A DNA stretch of 64,000 bases, taken from Diphasiastrum complanatum. Its lineage: Eukaryota > Streptophyta > Lycopodiopsida > Lycopodiales > Lycopodiaceae. The notes beneath the pieces are model-generated. The model searched no databases and was not told the origin of the DNA. It was given only the letters and a program-made list of their open reading frames with translations. The stretch's first letter is position 1, and the number at the start of each line of letters is the position of its first letter. The DNA lies in contig CM055095.1 of the NCBI GenBank assembly GCA_029204225.1, positions 41,535,719 to 41,599,718 on the forward strand, given 5' to 3'. Of this stretch, positions 11,224 through 22,714 are shown piece by piece. Both the position numbers and the translations under genes were made by a program.

Positions 11224-12600
11224 ATGGCTGCCCCTGGAGGTGCTTCTGGAGGTGCCCCTCAGGAAGTCAATCCAATCATTGTTAGCAGAACACCCCGTTT
11301 GGAACTACCTAAATACAATGGATTAACAGATCCAGTTAGATTTCTTCAGATCTATTATGAATCTTGTGAAGTCTATGGTGAAGTTTTTTTCCAGGATAAA
11401 CTCAAGCTTTTTCTATGGCATTAACTAACGTAGCACAAGATTGGTACTATAATCAAGATGAAATTGAACGTATTGATTGGGAGACTGTCAAACGAGCCCT
11501 TATCACACGGTTCAAACCTCGGAAGTTTATGGATGACCATTTCCTACTTTTAAGTAAAATTAATATGGGAAAGCCGAAAATGGTTCGAGATTATATTGAA
11601 TGCATAAAACGCCTCAGATCTAAGTGCGAATCTGAGTTGATTGACGAAAATGCCATGATTATGTGGTTTTTGTTAGGTTTACCTAAAAGGATCAGACGTG
11701 AGTAGAAACGCCATAATGAGTACGCAATTTTGCAAAATACTATGGATGATGCAATTTGGGAGGAGGATGAAGATTCAGACGATGAGCCAAATATCAGTAT
11801 GTTGTCTTATACAACAGGGCAGACCACTACGACATCCACCACTATTGCATCAACGAATGTCAACGCTACTGAAGAAATGATGCTCAATGAGTTTGAGAAA
11901 CTCGGGAAGAACCAACAGAAACAGATGAAAAAGTTGCAATCGCAATCTGATGAGAAGATCAAAGCATTGGAAGATTTCCATGGACAAGCGAACAAGAAAC
12001 CTGAGAAGTTTGCAAAGACTTTTCCTACCAGGGAAAATGTCTGGTGTTCTATTTGTATGGAAAATCACACAGTGAATGAACGGTCCTCCATTGAAAAAAT
12101 GAATGGAAATCAGTATATGCCATTTGTGTAGTTCACGTGATCATGAGACTGCTTTTTTCAACTTCAATCCTCAGATAATTCAGCAACGGTATCCCCAGAT
12201 GGGATATCGAGAACTACATTATAGAGGAAATTTGACAGTTAGACCTCGTCAATCTACTCTTGGATACTCGAAATGATTAGCCTTACTTGCCCCACCAAAG
12301 CACCCCACTCATCCTGCCAATTTGATGGAACCAAAACCTTACAGAAGTGCCGAGCAATGGAATTATGGTAATGATCATGAAGCTGGATCTTCAGAATAGT
12401 ATGCTATTTACGCTGCTGCGCAACAACAAGCATCTAGAAATTGGATCGGAGCACCACTTGGATCCTTTGCATGTGGAGAAAATCATAGGCTACAAAATGT
12501 CGAAATAAAGACAAATTTGTACCATTTTGTTGTGACTATGGTTATGGCCATTGCTATAAAAAATGTCCAGCAAGACCGAACCCACCACCGGCTACAGCTC
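11224..12600 (+). pseudogene. gypsy-2 gag
   Basis: The start at 11224 reads MAAPGGASGGAPQEVNPIIV, then LPKYNGLTDPVRFLQIYYES, the capsid start of Ty3/gypsy gags. After a frameshift near 11420 it continues with WYYNQDEIERIDWETVKRAL and MVRDYIECIKRLRSKCESEL. A stop at 11703 and more frameshifts follow. Two zinc-knuckle remnants can be read, near 12040 (CSICMENHTVNE) and near 12520 (CDYGYGHCYKKCP). Gag packages element RNA in the particle. It is related to the gypsy-3 gag at 16662. Confidence 0.8.
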
Positions 12601-12619
12601 TTGTGAATATATGTAATGA

Positions 12620-12905
12620 GAGTATTTGGATCCTCTCAAGGTAATTAGTCGCATACAGGCCTTGACATGGAATCAAATCACGGTGTGACCAATAATCTCG
12701 AGTACTGGTGGAGGGCCGGTCTACCATATTAGGACTATTCCAGGTCCTTAACCGAATATTTCTTCTCTCAGCTTCTATCCTTAGAAGCTCCTCAAAATAG
12801 GAAAGAATGTAACCATGCAACCCCCATGGAGGTCAACTATAAATATGTCTCATCTCTTCATGCAGTCCTCTTGCCTATATCTGTCACACAGGCATGCAAT
12901 AATCC
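12620..12905 (+). mobile_element. LTR-like fragment inside gypsy-2
   Basis: The sequence shares two blocks with 7240-7500, but in the reverse order: first GGTAATTAGTCGCATACAGG, then the block with CTATAAATATG. It replaces the protease region expected between gag and RT of gypsy-2. It may be an inserted LTR remnant. Confidence 0.55.
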
Positions 12906-14395
12906 TATTGTTGCAGATCTAATAAAGAAAGAGCTTTAGAGATTGCTTGATGCCGATTTCATTTATGAGATTGAACATACCGAATGGGTTTCACCAATTG
13001 TCATTGTTCCTAAGAAGAATGAGAAATGAGAATTTGTGCGAATCTCAAGGCCTTGAACAAAGTGACGCGGAATGCTCAATTTCCGTTACCTTTTTCCAGA
13101 AAGCATTTTTACAGAAACTTCTTGAAATTTACTTGGATGACCTTGGAGTCCATAGCACAGATATAGACCACCTGGATCGATTGGAGAAAGTATTTGAATG
13201 ATGTCACAACTTGTATCAAATTTTTCTAAATCCAGAAAAATGTCAGATGTGGGTTTCCCACGGAGTTGTTCTTGGACACGTGATATCAAGACATGGCATT
13301 GCCACAGATTATTCTAAAATCAAAGTTATTGTGGAATTGCCACCGCCAACAACAATTCATGGAGTTTATGTGTTTATGGGTCATGGAAACTATTATCGAA
13401 TTTTTATTATCTTCTTTGCGGATTTAGCAAGACCTACATACAAACTAGCTACTGTTCCTATTTGGACAATAGAGGCATTAGAATCCTTTGAAATATTAAA
13501 AAAAGCATTAGCCTCAGTACCGATACTACGTTCTCCAGATTGGATGATTGAGTTTCATGTTCACACTAATGTCTCGAAATATGCAATTGGATCAATTTTG
13601 ACACAGCCATGTGAATATAAGAAGGATAATCAATACGATTTGCAAGCATATAACTTACAGATCCAGAGAAGAACTATTCAACAACAGAACGTGAAGCGTT
13701 AGCCATGATTTTCTCCATACGAAAATTTCGTCATTATCTCATGGACACTTTCATTTTATACGGATCACCAGCCGTTACTTTACTTGGTATACAAGACGTG
13801 CAATACTGGGCGTATTGCAAGATGGTTATTGTTATTGACTGAATTTGACTTTCGAATTGTGGTTCATAAGGGAAAACAACATTATCTTGCAGACCACGTT
13901 TCGCGAATTGAATCCGCACCAGTTAATACTAAAGTGGATGATGAATTACCAGATGCTACATTATTCTATGTAAAGGCAGTACCTGCATGGGCAACATATA
14001 TTGTTGAGTACTTGATGCTAGGACAACCGAATGACTCTTTGACAAAAGTATAGAAGAGGCAATTGATTCATAAGGCTCAACCTTATCAATTAATTGCAGG
14101 ACAATTGTATCGTCGTGGATAAGACAATATTCTACATAGATGTGTTTTACCGCATGAAATATCAGATTTAATCACGTTTTCACATGATGGCATGGGCAGA
14201 GGACACTTCTCTATAGATATTACTATTCGCAAACTTTTGCAATCAGGTTATTGGTGGCCTACACTTCATAAGGACACAGAAAATTATATTCAGACATGTG
14301 ATGTTTGCCAGCGAGCATGACGTTGCAAGCGCCATTTGAAAAATGGGGATTGGATTATGTTGGTCCTATTTCTCCTATCGCAAAGGATCTCAGGC
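12906..14395 (+). pseudogene. gypsy-2 pol (RT, RNase H, integrase start)
   Basis: RT begins LLDADFIYEIEHTEWVSPIV and is cut at about 13100, where a deletion joins it to EIYLDDLGVHSTDIDHLDRL, so much of the fingers and palm is lost. The connection follows (CQMWVSHGVVLGHVISRHGI). RNase H is seen at about 13690-13915 (YTDHQPLLYLVYKTCNTG with a frameshift, then HYLADHVSRIES). The integrase zinc region is at about 14185-14320 (GHFSIDITIRKLLQSGYWWP, CDVCQRA). The reading fades after a KWGLDYVGPISP-like stretch at about 14345 that would hold the first catalytic Asp. Several stops and frameshifts make it non-functional. Confidence 0.8.
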
Positions 14396-15620
14396 CCGAT
14401 TGTTAGCAGATTCCAGAGAATCCCCAGATGCCGAGCCAAGTTGAAGACATAGATTATCTCTCACCCATGACCGAGGAGGTCTCAGAAGGAGGAGAGCAGA
14501 GGAAGTTGAGAGTCGAGCATGAGAGCCAAGGATTACTAGCTAGGGTGACAGTGATTATTCATGTGAGCCTACATGGTGAATCCCAGAGAAAGAACAACCA
14601 TGTAGGAGCTAGTAATATTTCCTAGGCATTGTAAATAAGCGTAGATCCCCTTAAATAATTTAGAGTGAGCCACCTTTTGATGGTGACCTCTAGTGGAAGG
14701 GCAAATTCCACTTGTATTTTTTAAACTAGTGGAATTGCCACTTGGGCTCCACATGGATAGCCTTCTTGCTTATTCCAGGGCCCCCCTCTCATGTGAGGGA
14801 GCTTTGATTGTATTGTCAATTGCTCTTGAGCGAATAAAGAAGACCTTCCACGAGTTCTTGATGATTGTAAAGCTCCTTGTTCATGGCAATATTCTTGAGT
14901 GAAATTTCTATGAGCATGTTTTGATTTCCTTTTGTGTTTGTGGATTGATTAGATTTCTTGCTTACTATCTTGCTTGTGGAATGTAGATGTGGATTAACTT
15001 TCTTGTTTCTTGAATTTTGTAGTTTCCGCATGTAAGTAAACTATAGAGGCTGAGATTGTAAATCAGATTTGCATACTCTTTAACAATGCTATCCTTGATT
15101 GTTCTTGGGGATTCCAAGCATCAAGAAATGGGTGTTTCTTGATCCTTGGGCTGCTAGAATGCTGTTAGGATGCTAGTTTTCTTGTTTCTTATTTCTTGTT
15201 GAGTAGCTTAATTTTGTCATTGCATTGTTCCCTGATTTTGATAGATAAATTGTAGATTTGCTCTCTAATTCAGAACGTTGATCTATATTGAGCTAGGACT
15301 AGTTGCATGGCTTGTAAATGCATGTAGCTGCGTAACGTATCCATCTCTCCCCACTGACAGGCTGGGAATACACATTGTAATCTGAGAAACACTTCTACTT
15401 GGAAACCGTTTTAACAAGAAAACCATACCTTAAAGAACTGTAACCAACAAAAGTAACAAAAAGAAGAAGAACGAAAAAGAACCGTGTTCACAGATTCAGT
15501 GAGAATCTGTGAACATTTGACGCCATTTCCATAGCTACACAGACACTAAACTAAGCCAAACCGTTCCGATCTGTGCTGCAAAACCATCGCTCTGAAGTCT
15601 CCCACACGTATCATTACCGA
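14396..15620 (+). mobile_element. LTR/leader-like region upstream of gypsy-3
   Basis: No coding sequence is visible. An AATAAA at 14833 and the position between the gypsy-2 integrase fragment and the gypsy-3 repeat array suggest the 5' LTR and leader of gypsy-3. I cannot find a partner LTR or a clear primer site, so the limits are unknown. Confidence 0.3.
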
Positions 15621-15629
15621 GCTTGTCAC

Positions 15630-16375
15630 TTTCATCTTGACCGACGCACAACTCCATTCTTGACCGAGGCTTCACACTCCTTTCCTAGCCGAGCTCCACG
15701 ACTCACGTCTGGACCGAACGAAATCTTGTTTCATTCACCTATTGAAACTACGCAATCACTCTCGACCGAACCACTACTCGCAATATTCTGTCAAGACCAA
15801 AGTTAAATCTCAACCGATGCTCATCGATCAGATCTCAACCGAGCCTTTACGTTGAAATCTCAACCGGAGCATCTGTTGAAATCTCAACCAGAGCCTCTTC
15901 TGAATTCTTGATCGGTGCTTTCTCTCAAAACTTGACTGACGCCTCCTATCAGATCTCAACCGACGCCTCCTCTCAGATCTCAACTGACGCCTCCTCTCAG
16001 ATCTCAACCGATGCCTCCTCTCAGATCTCGACCAAAGCTTCCTGTCAAATCTCGACCAGAGCTATCTCTTAGATCTCGACCGAAGCACCCTATCAGATCT
16101 CGACTGGAGCTTCCTGTCAGATCTTGACCGACGCTTCCTATCAAATCTCGACCGGAGCCTTCTCTCAGATCTTGACCGAAGCTTCCTGTCAAATCTCGAC
16201 CAGAGCTGTCTCTCAGATCTCGACCAGGGCACCCTGTCAGGTCCCAACCGGGGCTATCTCTCAGATCTCGACCGACGCCTCCTGTCAGATCTCAACCGGA
16301 GCTGTATCTCAGATCTCAACCGGACCTTTCTATTAATTCTCAACCGAGGATTTCTATCAATTCTCAACCGAGAGC
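15630..16375 (+). repeat. 24-bp tandem repeat array upstream of gypsy-3 gag
   Basis: The unit is of the type CAGATCTCRACCGACGCYTC plus four bases. It is regular with a 24-base period from about 15930 to 16345 and degenerate to the left. Being a multiple of three it leaves frames open: the plus strand encodes an eight-residue unit QISTDASS/QISTGAVS and the minus strand a complementary Arg/Asp/Leu-rich unit. It lies about 290 bp before gag, in the presumed leader, so translation is doubtful. Confidence 0.85.
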
Positions 16376-16661
16376 TTTGACTTCTAACCTGGACCTAGTC
16401 AACTTCCAATTAAATTCAACTATCTTCTTTGACTAAGTCTCAGTATTTACCAACTACCACAATTCTTTTCAACCTTATTGCAAAAACCCTAAAACCAAAA
16501 AAAAAAACAGCTGTGCCATTTGGACACCACCACATTATTAGTCTCTGACTAATATTTAAAAAAAAAAAAACAAAATCACAAAACAACAACACAAACACCA
16601 GTCAAATTACCAAAGAGTCCAAGAGGCCTATTTCCCAATCCTAAGGTACTCTAGAGCTGTT

Positions 16662-18510
16662 ATGGATCATCCTTATGATCCGAACTCCACAGAGGACTAT
16701 CTACTAGAGATGGTCTCCCCATCTACCGAACATGTTCGATTTAATCGATATTCTAGGATGAAATCTCAAGTCCAAGAGCCATCAACAAATCCATTTGACT
16801 GATAGGAACCCATGTGTTTTGAAGCTCCATACGATCGACCACATTTTTATGCTATAGAATCTTCACATGCACAAGCTCACTTAAACGGAGCTTTTGCAAA
16901 TAATGTTCCCCATACTGAAAAACGTACTCCAAAGTTCGATTTACCTAAGTACGATGGTAACACTGATCCTCAAAGATTTCTTCAAGTCTTTGAGAATGCA
17001 TGTGATGTGTATGGTGAGACATCACCAGATGCCATGGTATAGCTCTTCTCGATGACCATGATCGATCGAACACGAGAATGGTTTTTTAACCTTGATCGTG
17101 AAGATAAACGAGATTGGTCACTCTTGAAGGAGGCATTTATCAAACGCTTCAAGCATTTCACTTGATCGAAAGTCCTTTTGTCAAGCTAAGTAACATCAAA
17201 ATGACAAAATATGAGAAAGTACGTGACTACATTGAACGATTTAAAAGATTAAAAAGTCAGGTACAAGAGCAACCCACTGAGTCTATGCTCATAATTTGGT
17301 TCCTCGTTGGACTCCCACGATGGATACGACGTGAACTTCGCTCCAATGATGAATACATATCATTGAAACAAGCCATGTCTGATGCCATTCGGAAAGAAGA
17401 CGAGGGATCAGATGTCGATGAGCCAGGTGAACGGAGAGCAAATCGTGCTGTCCAAGAAGCTCGACCAAACAAGAAAACACGAGAACAGTTGTGGAAAACA
17501 CAGATGGAGTTGATTAACCAACAACACCAACAGATGGAGAAACTCACATAAGAGTTTCAAAACACTCTTAAGTCTATCCACAGTTCGATGCCAGGTCAGT
17601 TACCCACTGGCCAAATCCACCATAGACGAGAGAACACATGGTGCCCTCATTGTCGAGGTGCACACATCGGCAATTAGTGCCCTTCATACCAACCGGTCCC
17701 AGATACTTCATTGATCAAATGTGACATCTGTGACTTTATGGGGCATACCTCACTTTATTGCTATTATAACATGAGGAATCAGCCTCACAACCAGTCAGGG
17801 GGACATTATCAACCTCCCAGACACCAATTTGTTTCACACAATCAAAATCAGCACTATCCATCACGAAACAAACAAGTCCATATACAAGAGTTACCCAGAC
17901 AATCTAGACATGACCTCAACCACAGCTGGTGCTCTTAGGACCACCTCCAAGGGGACAACCTGATCTAGAAGCACATAAACATAGATATCCTCAAAAATCT
18001 GCACAGACACATTTTGTAAAAAACTCTTATAATCACTCATATCATCATGATACAACATCTGTTAGTTCTCAACAATATCCAACCGACAACTCATGCTCGT
18101 GCAAATGGGATGAGTATTCCACACCACCAGAAAATCCAACACAACTAGTCATCCAAGATGGTTATGCTATTGCCACGGGCCCAATGAGAAACCACTATTT
18201 TATTTGTGGTGAAACTGGCCACTTCATGATTGATTGTAAACTTAAGAACCAATACCATACGGAGTGCCCAGACTGTGTTCGCAAACACAGTTTCAAAGAC
18301 TGCCCTAAACAACCTAACAGGATCCTTCCAGCACGTCATATATCATCCGAACCTGTTAGAGTTCTGACTAGAGCACAATGCCAACAACAAGAACAACAAC
18401 AAAACAATGAAAAATCAGCTGACCCGAATGGAAGCCACTTGATAGCTTCCACATTACCTAAAGATTACCCAGACCCAAACGTGGAACAAAGGCAATACAA
18501 TGAATTTTGA
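16662..18510 (+). pseudogene. gypsy-3 gag with four zinc knuckles
   Basis: Start MDHPYDPNSTEDYLLEMVSP at 16662. After a stop at 16801 the capsid region reads RTPKFDLPKYDGNTDPQRFL, close to gypsy-2. Another frame carries it on from 17114 (YEKVRDYIERFKRLKSQVQE). The C-terminal part has four Cys/His clusters: CPHCRGAHIGN with a stop before the last Cys (about 17640), CDICDFMGHTSLYC (about 17720), ICGETGHFMIDC (about 18200) and CPDCVRKHSFKDC (about 18265). Most plant gypsy gags have one or two. A long Gln/His/Asn-rich linker separates pairs. At least four stops or frameshifts break it. Confidence 0.8.
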
Positions 18511-18739
18511 GAAGAGTTTTTGCGAGAGGAAGGACATACGGAAAGTTTGTTATTCGTTTAGATCCCTAACAAAGAGCAATCTCTACAAGGACTTGAAGTA
18601 TTTTCTGACCTCTTGCAAGTTCAATTCACTATGCCATTCCATAGTGCGCTAAAATTTTTTACCGGGCTTCAACGATATATCCATCGTAGTTTTCAGCTGC
18701 CTACTATTCCTGATTAATAGTGGAAAACAAAAGAGATTC

Positions 18740-19275
18740 CTAAAATTCCCCAGATTTCTATGAATTTGCTGAATATAGCTGTTGCTAAGGGGACTAGCAT
18801 CACCTTGTCTTTGTCCTATAAAGACTATCCCGCAGTATCTGCCATCCTTGATAGTGGATCAGGCGTTAACATAATGATTTTGTCTTTGGCAAAGTCATGG
18901 GGCTTCCATACCCTCGATCAACCATGATACAAACTTCTCATGGCTGATCAACGTGTTACAAACCCTGCTGGTCATTTATCAAATATTAAAGTTCGAATAG
19001 CAGGTGTCAAATTTGTAATCGATTGTGTCATCTTAGACTTACAAGAAGATACTTTATAAACTCCTTCTTGGTACACCCTGGCTCCAGATGGCAGGTGTTG
19101 TCCAAGATTGGAAGCATAGCAAAATTACCTTTGGCAATCACGACAAACGAGTCATTGTTGACTCAACTGGCCATGTCAAGCCTGTTAAAGTTTATGATGA
19201 TTGGTCATCAACAACATATGATGAATCAGATAGTGTCCCGATCCAACCCAAAGGCCACTATACAAGATCCACAGA
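18740..19275 (+). pseudogene. gypsy-3 aspartic protease region
   Basis: The active-site block reads AILDSGSGVNIM, with the catalytic D-S-G. After a stop near 18927 it continues LLMADQRVTNPAGHLSNIKV, and after another frame change a GTPWLQMAG-like block at about 19073. This is a protease of the Athila/Tat type that precedes RT. Stops and frameshifts are present. Confidence 0.7.
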
Positions 19276-19589
19276 CATAATCAATTGGGGACAGACACTA
19301 GCCACTGTAGACTGTGTTGATTCCAATCAATGTCATATCTAAACCGCTGCAGAAGCTGTGGATATTCTCCCATCTTCAACAAACATTGATACACCCATCA
19401 TCCCACTTATGACGATTGACCCGATTCCTATAGTGTGGTGCCTAGGAGAACCTAGTGTCTCTACCGCCCATGTTTCCAAAGAAGGTATTATTTCCATCGA
19501 TGATGTTGAAATGACGGTGAACATGTACTCCTTTATCTAGATGCCCAATGTTATCCGCCAAAAGCAATTCCTCAGGAGATCAAGCCACT

Positions 19590-20420
19590 AGGGTCGTTGG
19601 CTCATATCCAATTGACATCCAAAATATCCAACACACAAGCATATGGGCCCAAACCCAAAGTATACACATGGGACGTGTATTCGGATGAAGTCTGGGATAC
19701 AATCGATGCCGATATGATAAGTGAGGCAACAACACCGCCCACTCAAAAACCACAAAAACCTTGGTTACAACCTGCTGAAGTAAACTATACAACCATTGAG
19801 CGAGAAGCATTAGCGATGGTCTATGCTGTAGTACAACTAAGACATTATTTACTAGGCCAGACCTTTGCATTCTACACGAACCATCAAGCCCTATTATATG
19901 TTGTTAATAAATCCTATAAAACGGGATGTATAGCTCAATGGCTGTTGATACTCGAGTAATTTAATTTCCGCATAGTCGTTCGAAAAGAGACCCAACATTT
20001 CATGGCGGATCACCTTTCCCGACTACTAATGCTGAAAAAGCAACTGCACCAATCAACGATGATCTTCCTGATGCATGTCTTTTTAATTGATGCTACACCC
20101 TTATGGGCTGAGGAGATCACTCAGTTTCTAACAACAGGCAGACTCAAAGAAGGCCTGAGTACGGTGGCAAAAAGGAAATTTTTGCTTAAAGCAGCGCCCT
20201 TTCAGCTCATAGCCGGACAACTTTATAAATGGGACGTTGACGGTATTATCCGACGATACACTTATGAATCTGAGATATGAACTATCATATCTCAGGCTCA
20301 TGAGGGTATTGACGGTGGCCACTTCTCTGCTGAAGCCACAGCTAAGATTATCATTTGAGCAGGATTGTGGTGGCCATCTTTGTTTAAAGACACATTTGCT
20401 GTCATTAATGTTGGAGAGAG
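19590..20420 (+). pseudogene. gypsy-3 RNase H and integrase zinc region, RT missing
   Basis: RNase H reads NYTTIEREALAMVYAVVQLR, FYTNHQALLYVVNKSYKTGC and, after a stop at 19957, HFMADHLSRLL. The N-terminal integrase zinc region follows (AHEGIDGGHFSAEATAKIII, then LWWPSLFKDTFA) and breaks off at about 20410. Between the protease and RNase H there is no RT: a deletion removed it. The order matches gypsy-2, its closest relative in the window. Confidence 0.75.
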
Positions 20421-21168
20421 GGAGATGAATGAGTTGAGAAAAAGTGTCGTATGTTAGAAACGAAAAATAAGCTCAAAGAGGTAAGACGAACACGAACGAG
20501 AAACAAACTCGAACAGAAAATTGTCGTGCACAGCGGAACGAGCTATATGACTCTCTCCGTAAGCATGACTATGCCTATCAGAACAAGCAAAACAGTAGTG
20601 ATGATAATTGCAATTGTTCTTGATTACGTAGCCAAACTTTAATAAATGAATGAAGCTCTAGAAGAATGGTTTGTCGCAAATAGTAAGACAAACTATATGT
20701 CGCGAATGATTCGCGAAGAGCTAGATGGTGCTCGACTGATAATTAGTCGCGAATGATTCGCAAAAGACAAGACTAAATGTTAGTCGTCTATTACCAGAAA
20801 GAACAACTAGAAAGATCAGACAGAATGAATGATAATCATAGCAATATTAACATAGATCTGAATGCAGAACAAAGAACTGTATCAGATTAAATATATCTTG
20901 TATACATGTCAATAATGCGGTAGAGCACAAGACAATAACAGACAAAACCGCGTGTCCTACGAAGCTTATACAATCTATAAAGAAATAAAACCTTATTGCT
21001 GACAATCAAGAATCAATGCGCGAGGCATTTACTTTGTCTATCTCACTGATAAGCTTCTCTTCATCGTCAACTCATCAAACCAATCACTCATTAACCTGAA
21101 TACACAAATGGTATCCAATATATGTACATTATATTATAGGTGTGCAGATGTGAAAAGCACAGAGTGGA
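20421..21168. other. Non-coding interval with two palindromic motifs
   Basis: No gene is visible. The noteworthy content is the pair of palindromes at 20700-20716 and 20747-20762. The interval joins truncated gypsy-3 to the copia-1 LTR. Confidence 0.5.
20700..20762. repeat. Two copies of palindrome TCGCGAATGATTCGCGA
   Basis: The 17-base word at 20700-20716 is a perfect inverted repeat (TCGCGAAT, one base, ATTCGCGA). It recurs 47 bases downstream at 20747-20762 with the last base pair broken. Its function is unknown. Confidence 0.85.
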
Positions 21169-21483
21169 TGTGCTGTCTGTAGGAGATTGTGGGTGGCTGC
21201 AATCATTGTCCAATTTGTTAGCGCAGCTGCATGGGGTGAGCGTGAAAAGGGTGCGACGTCATCAGTGCTGAAGTGATCGTTGGTGGTGACAATGCGAAAA
21301 GTGTGTCACTCTTACGAGTAGCCTTAGGATTAGATTTATAGGGTGCCTTTGCTTTTAGGACACCTTTGGCATTCTATAAGAGAGTGTCCCCTTTTCACCT
21401 GTCACCATAACGTGTGTAAAAACACAGTGTCATGATTCTTTCATCTTTTTTTTGTCTGTGCAAATTTGCGTGTAAATATGCAG
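21169..21483 (-). mobile_element. copia-1 LTR, truncated copy
   Basis: This block matches 24639-24945 closely and in the same orientation, and it starts with the same TGTGCTGTCTGT end. It stops at about 21483, where copia coding sequence follows, so about 90 bases of the LTR are missing. The element reads on the minus strand. Confidence 0.75.
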
Positions 21484-21484
21484 G

Positions 21485-22713
21485 CCTGGATCCATTGGTG
21501 AGTGAGCTAATTTACAATTCATCAAACTGTATCTGTTAGGAACATTATGAAGATACCTTTGTTGAATGATGTAAATCAGTCAATTTTGCTGAAGAGCAAC
21601 GTATCATCCATGTACAAGGTGATGATAATGAAGGATTGCTACACTGACTTCGAATAAACGTTGCAATCAACAGTGCTTGGTTTGAATCCTTGTTCAATGA
21701 GGAATGTGCGATCCTCTGAAACCAAGCTTTGGCAGACTGTTTCAAGCCGTAAAGTGCTTTGTGGAGTTTACAGACATGATTCTTCATGCCTTCTAGAATG
21801 TATCCTTCGGGCTGGATCATGTAGATATTTTCTTGTATAACTCCATTTAGATAGGCTGTATACATCAAGTTGATGTACTTCAAGGTCGGCAGCTGCAGCA
21901 TAAGACAAGAGCATTCGAATTGACGAATGTTTGATGACTGGACTAAAAGCCTCACTGTAGTCGACATTCGGGATCTGGGTGAATCCTCGTGCTACCAGTC
22001 TAGCCTTCCTTTGATCAATTGCTCCGTTGGCATTATATTTGATCTTAAAGATTCATTTGCAATCAATGATATTGTAGCCAATAGGAGCTTCAACTAATGA
22101 CCATGTCCGATTCTTGATCAGAGAGGAATACTCTATGTCCATGGCTTCTCTCTAGAGATTAGAGTCTGGTTGGCTAAGTGCCTCTTCAACTGTCGTCAGT
22201 TCCTGTATTAAGAGACAGACAGACTCAGGAGTATACCTTGTGGGTGTGTGCGCACTCGGCTTGATCTTCTGGGAGGATTCGATTGATGAATTGCTCCTAG
22301 GACTTGTTGCTGAGTAGCAACATCTTCGTCTGATTCACTATCTCGAAGTGGATCGACAATACATACACCTGAGCCAGAAGTTCGGACTGTCGTGTCAACG
22401 ATAGATGATGAAGGTTCTTCTTGAGCAATATCCTTGCCTTTGAGGTCAACGAACTGATCCTTGATAAAGACTGTATCCCGGCTATACAAGATTTGCTAGG
22501 TATCAGGACCGTACAACTTGTAAGTGTTATCAAAACAAGTATATCCGATCAAGATGGTCTTGAGACCTTGAAAGTCCAATTTCTTCCTTGTGTCCTTTGG
22601 GATCTGCGTGTAGGCAATGCACCCAAACACTCTTAGGTTCTTCAAAGAAGGCTTAGAGCTTGTCCACACCTCATGGAGTGTCTTGTCTGACAGGGCCTTG
22701 GTCGAACATCTGT
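21485..22713 (-). pseudogene. copia-1 integrase end and reverse transcriptase
   Basis: Reading right to left: the tail of integrase, a linker (SNPPRRSSRVRTHP at about 22250), then RT with ARLVARGFTQIPNVDYSEAF (about 22000), HKALYGLKQSAKAWFQRI and a YMDD-type catalytic box at about 21600 (TLYMDDTLLFS). Stops and frameshifts break it. RT copies the element RNA into DNA in the cytoplasmic particle. Copia order is PR, IN, RT, RNase H, which is what is seen here. Confidence 0.8.
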
Positions 22714-22714
22714 T

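Noticed and set aside
16004..16247. Minus-strand frames with RSDRK/GRDLRG repeats
   Set aside because: They are the antisense reading of the 24-bp tandem array. A period divisible by three keeps any frame open.
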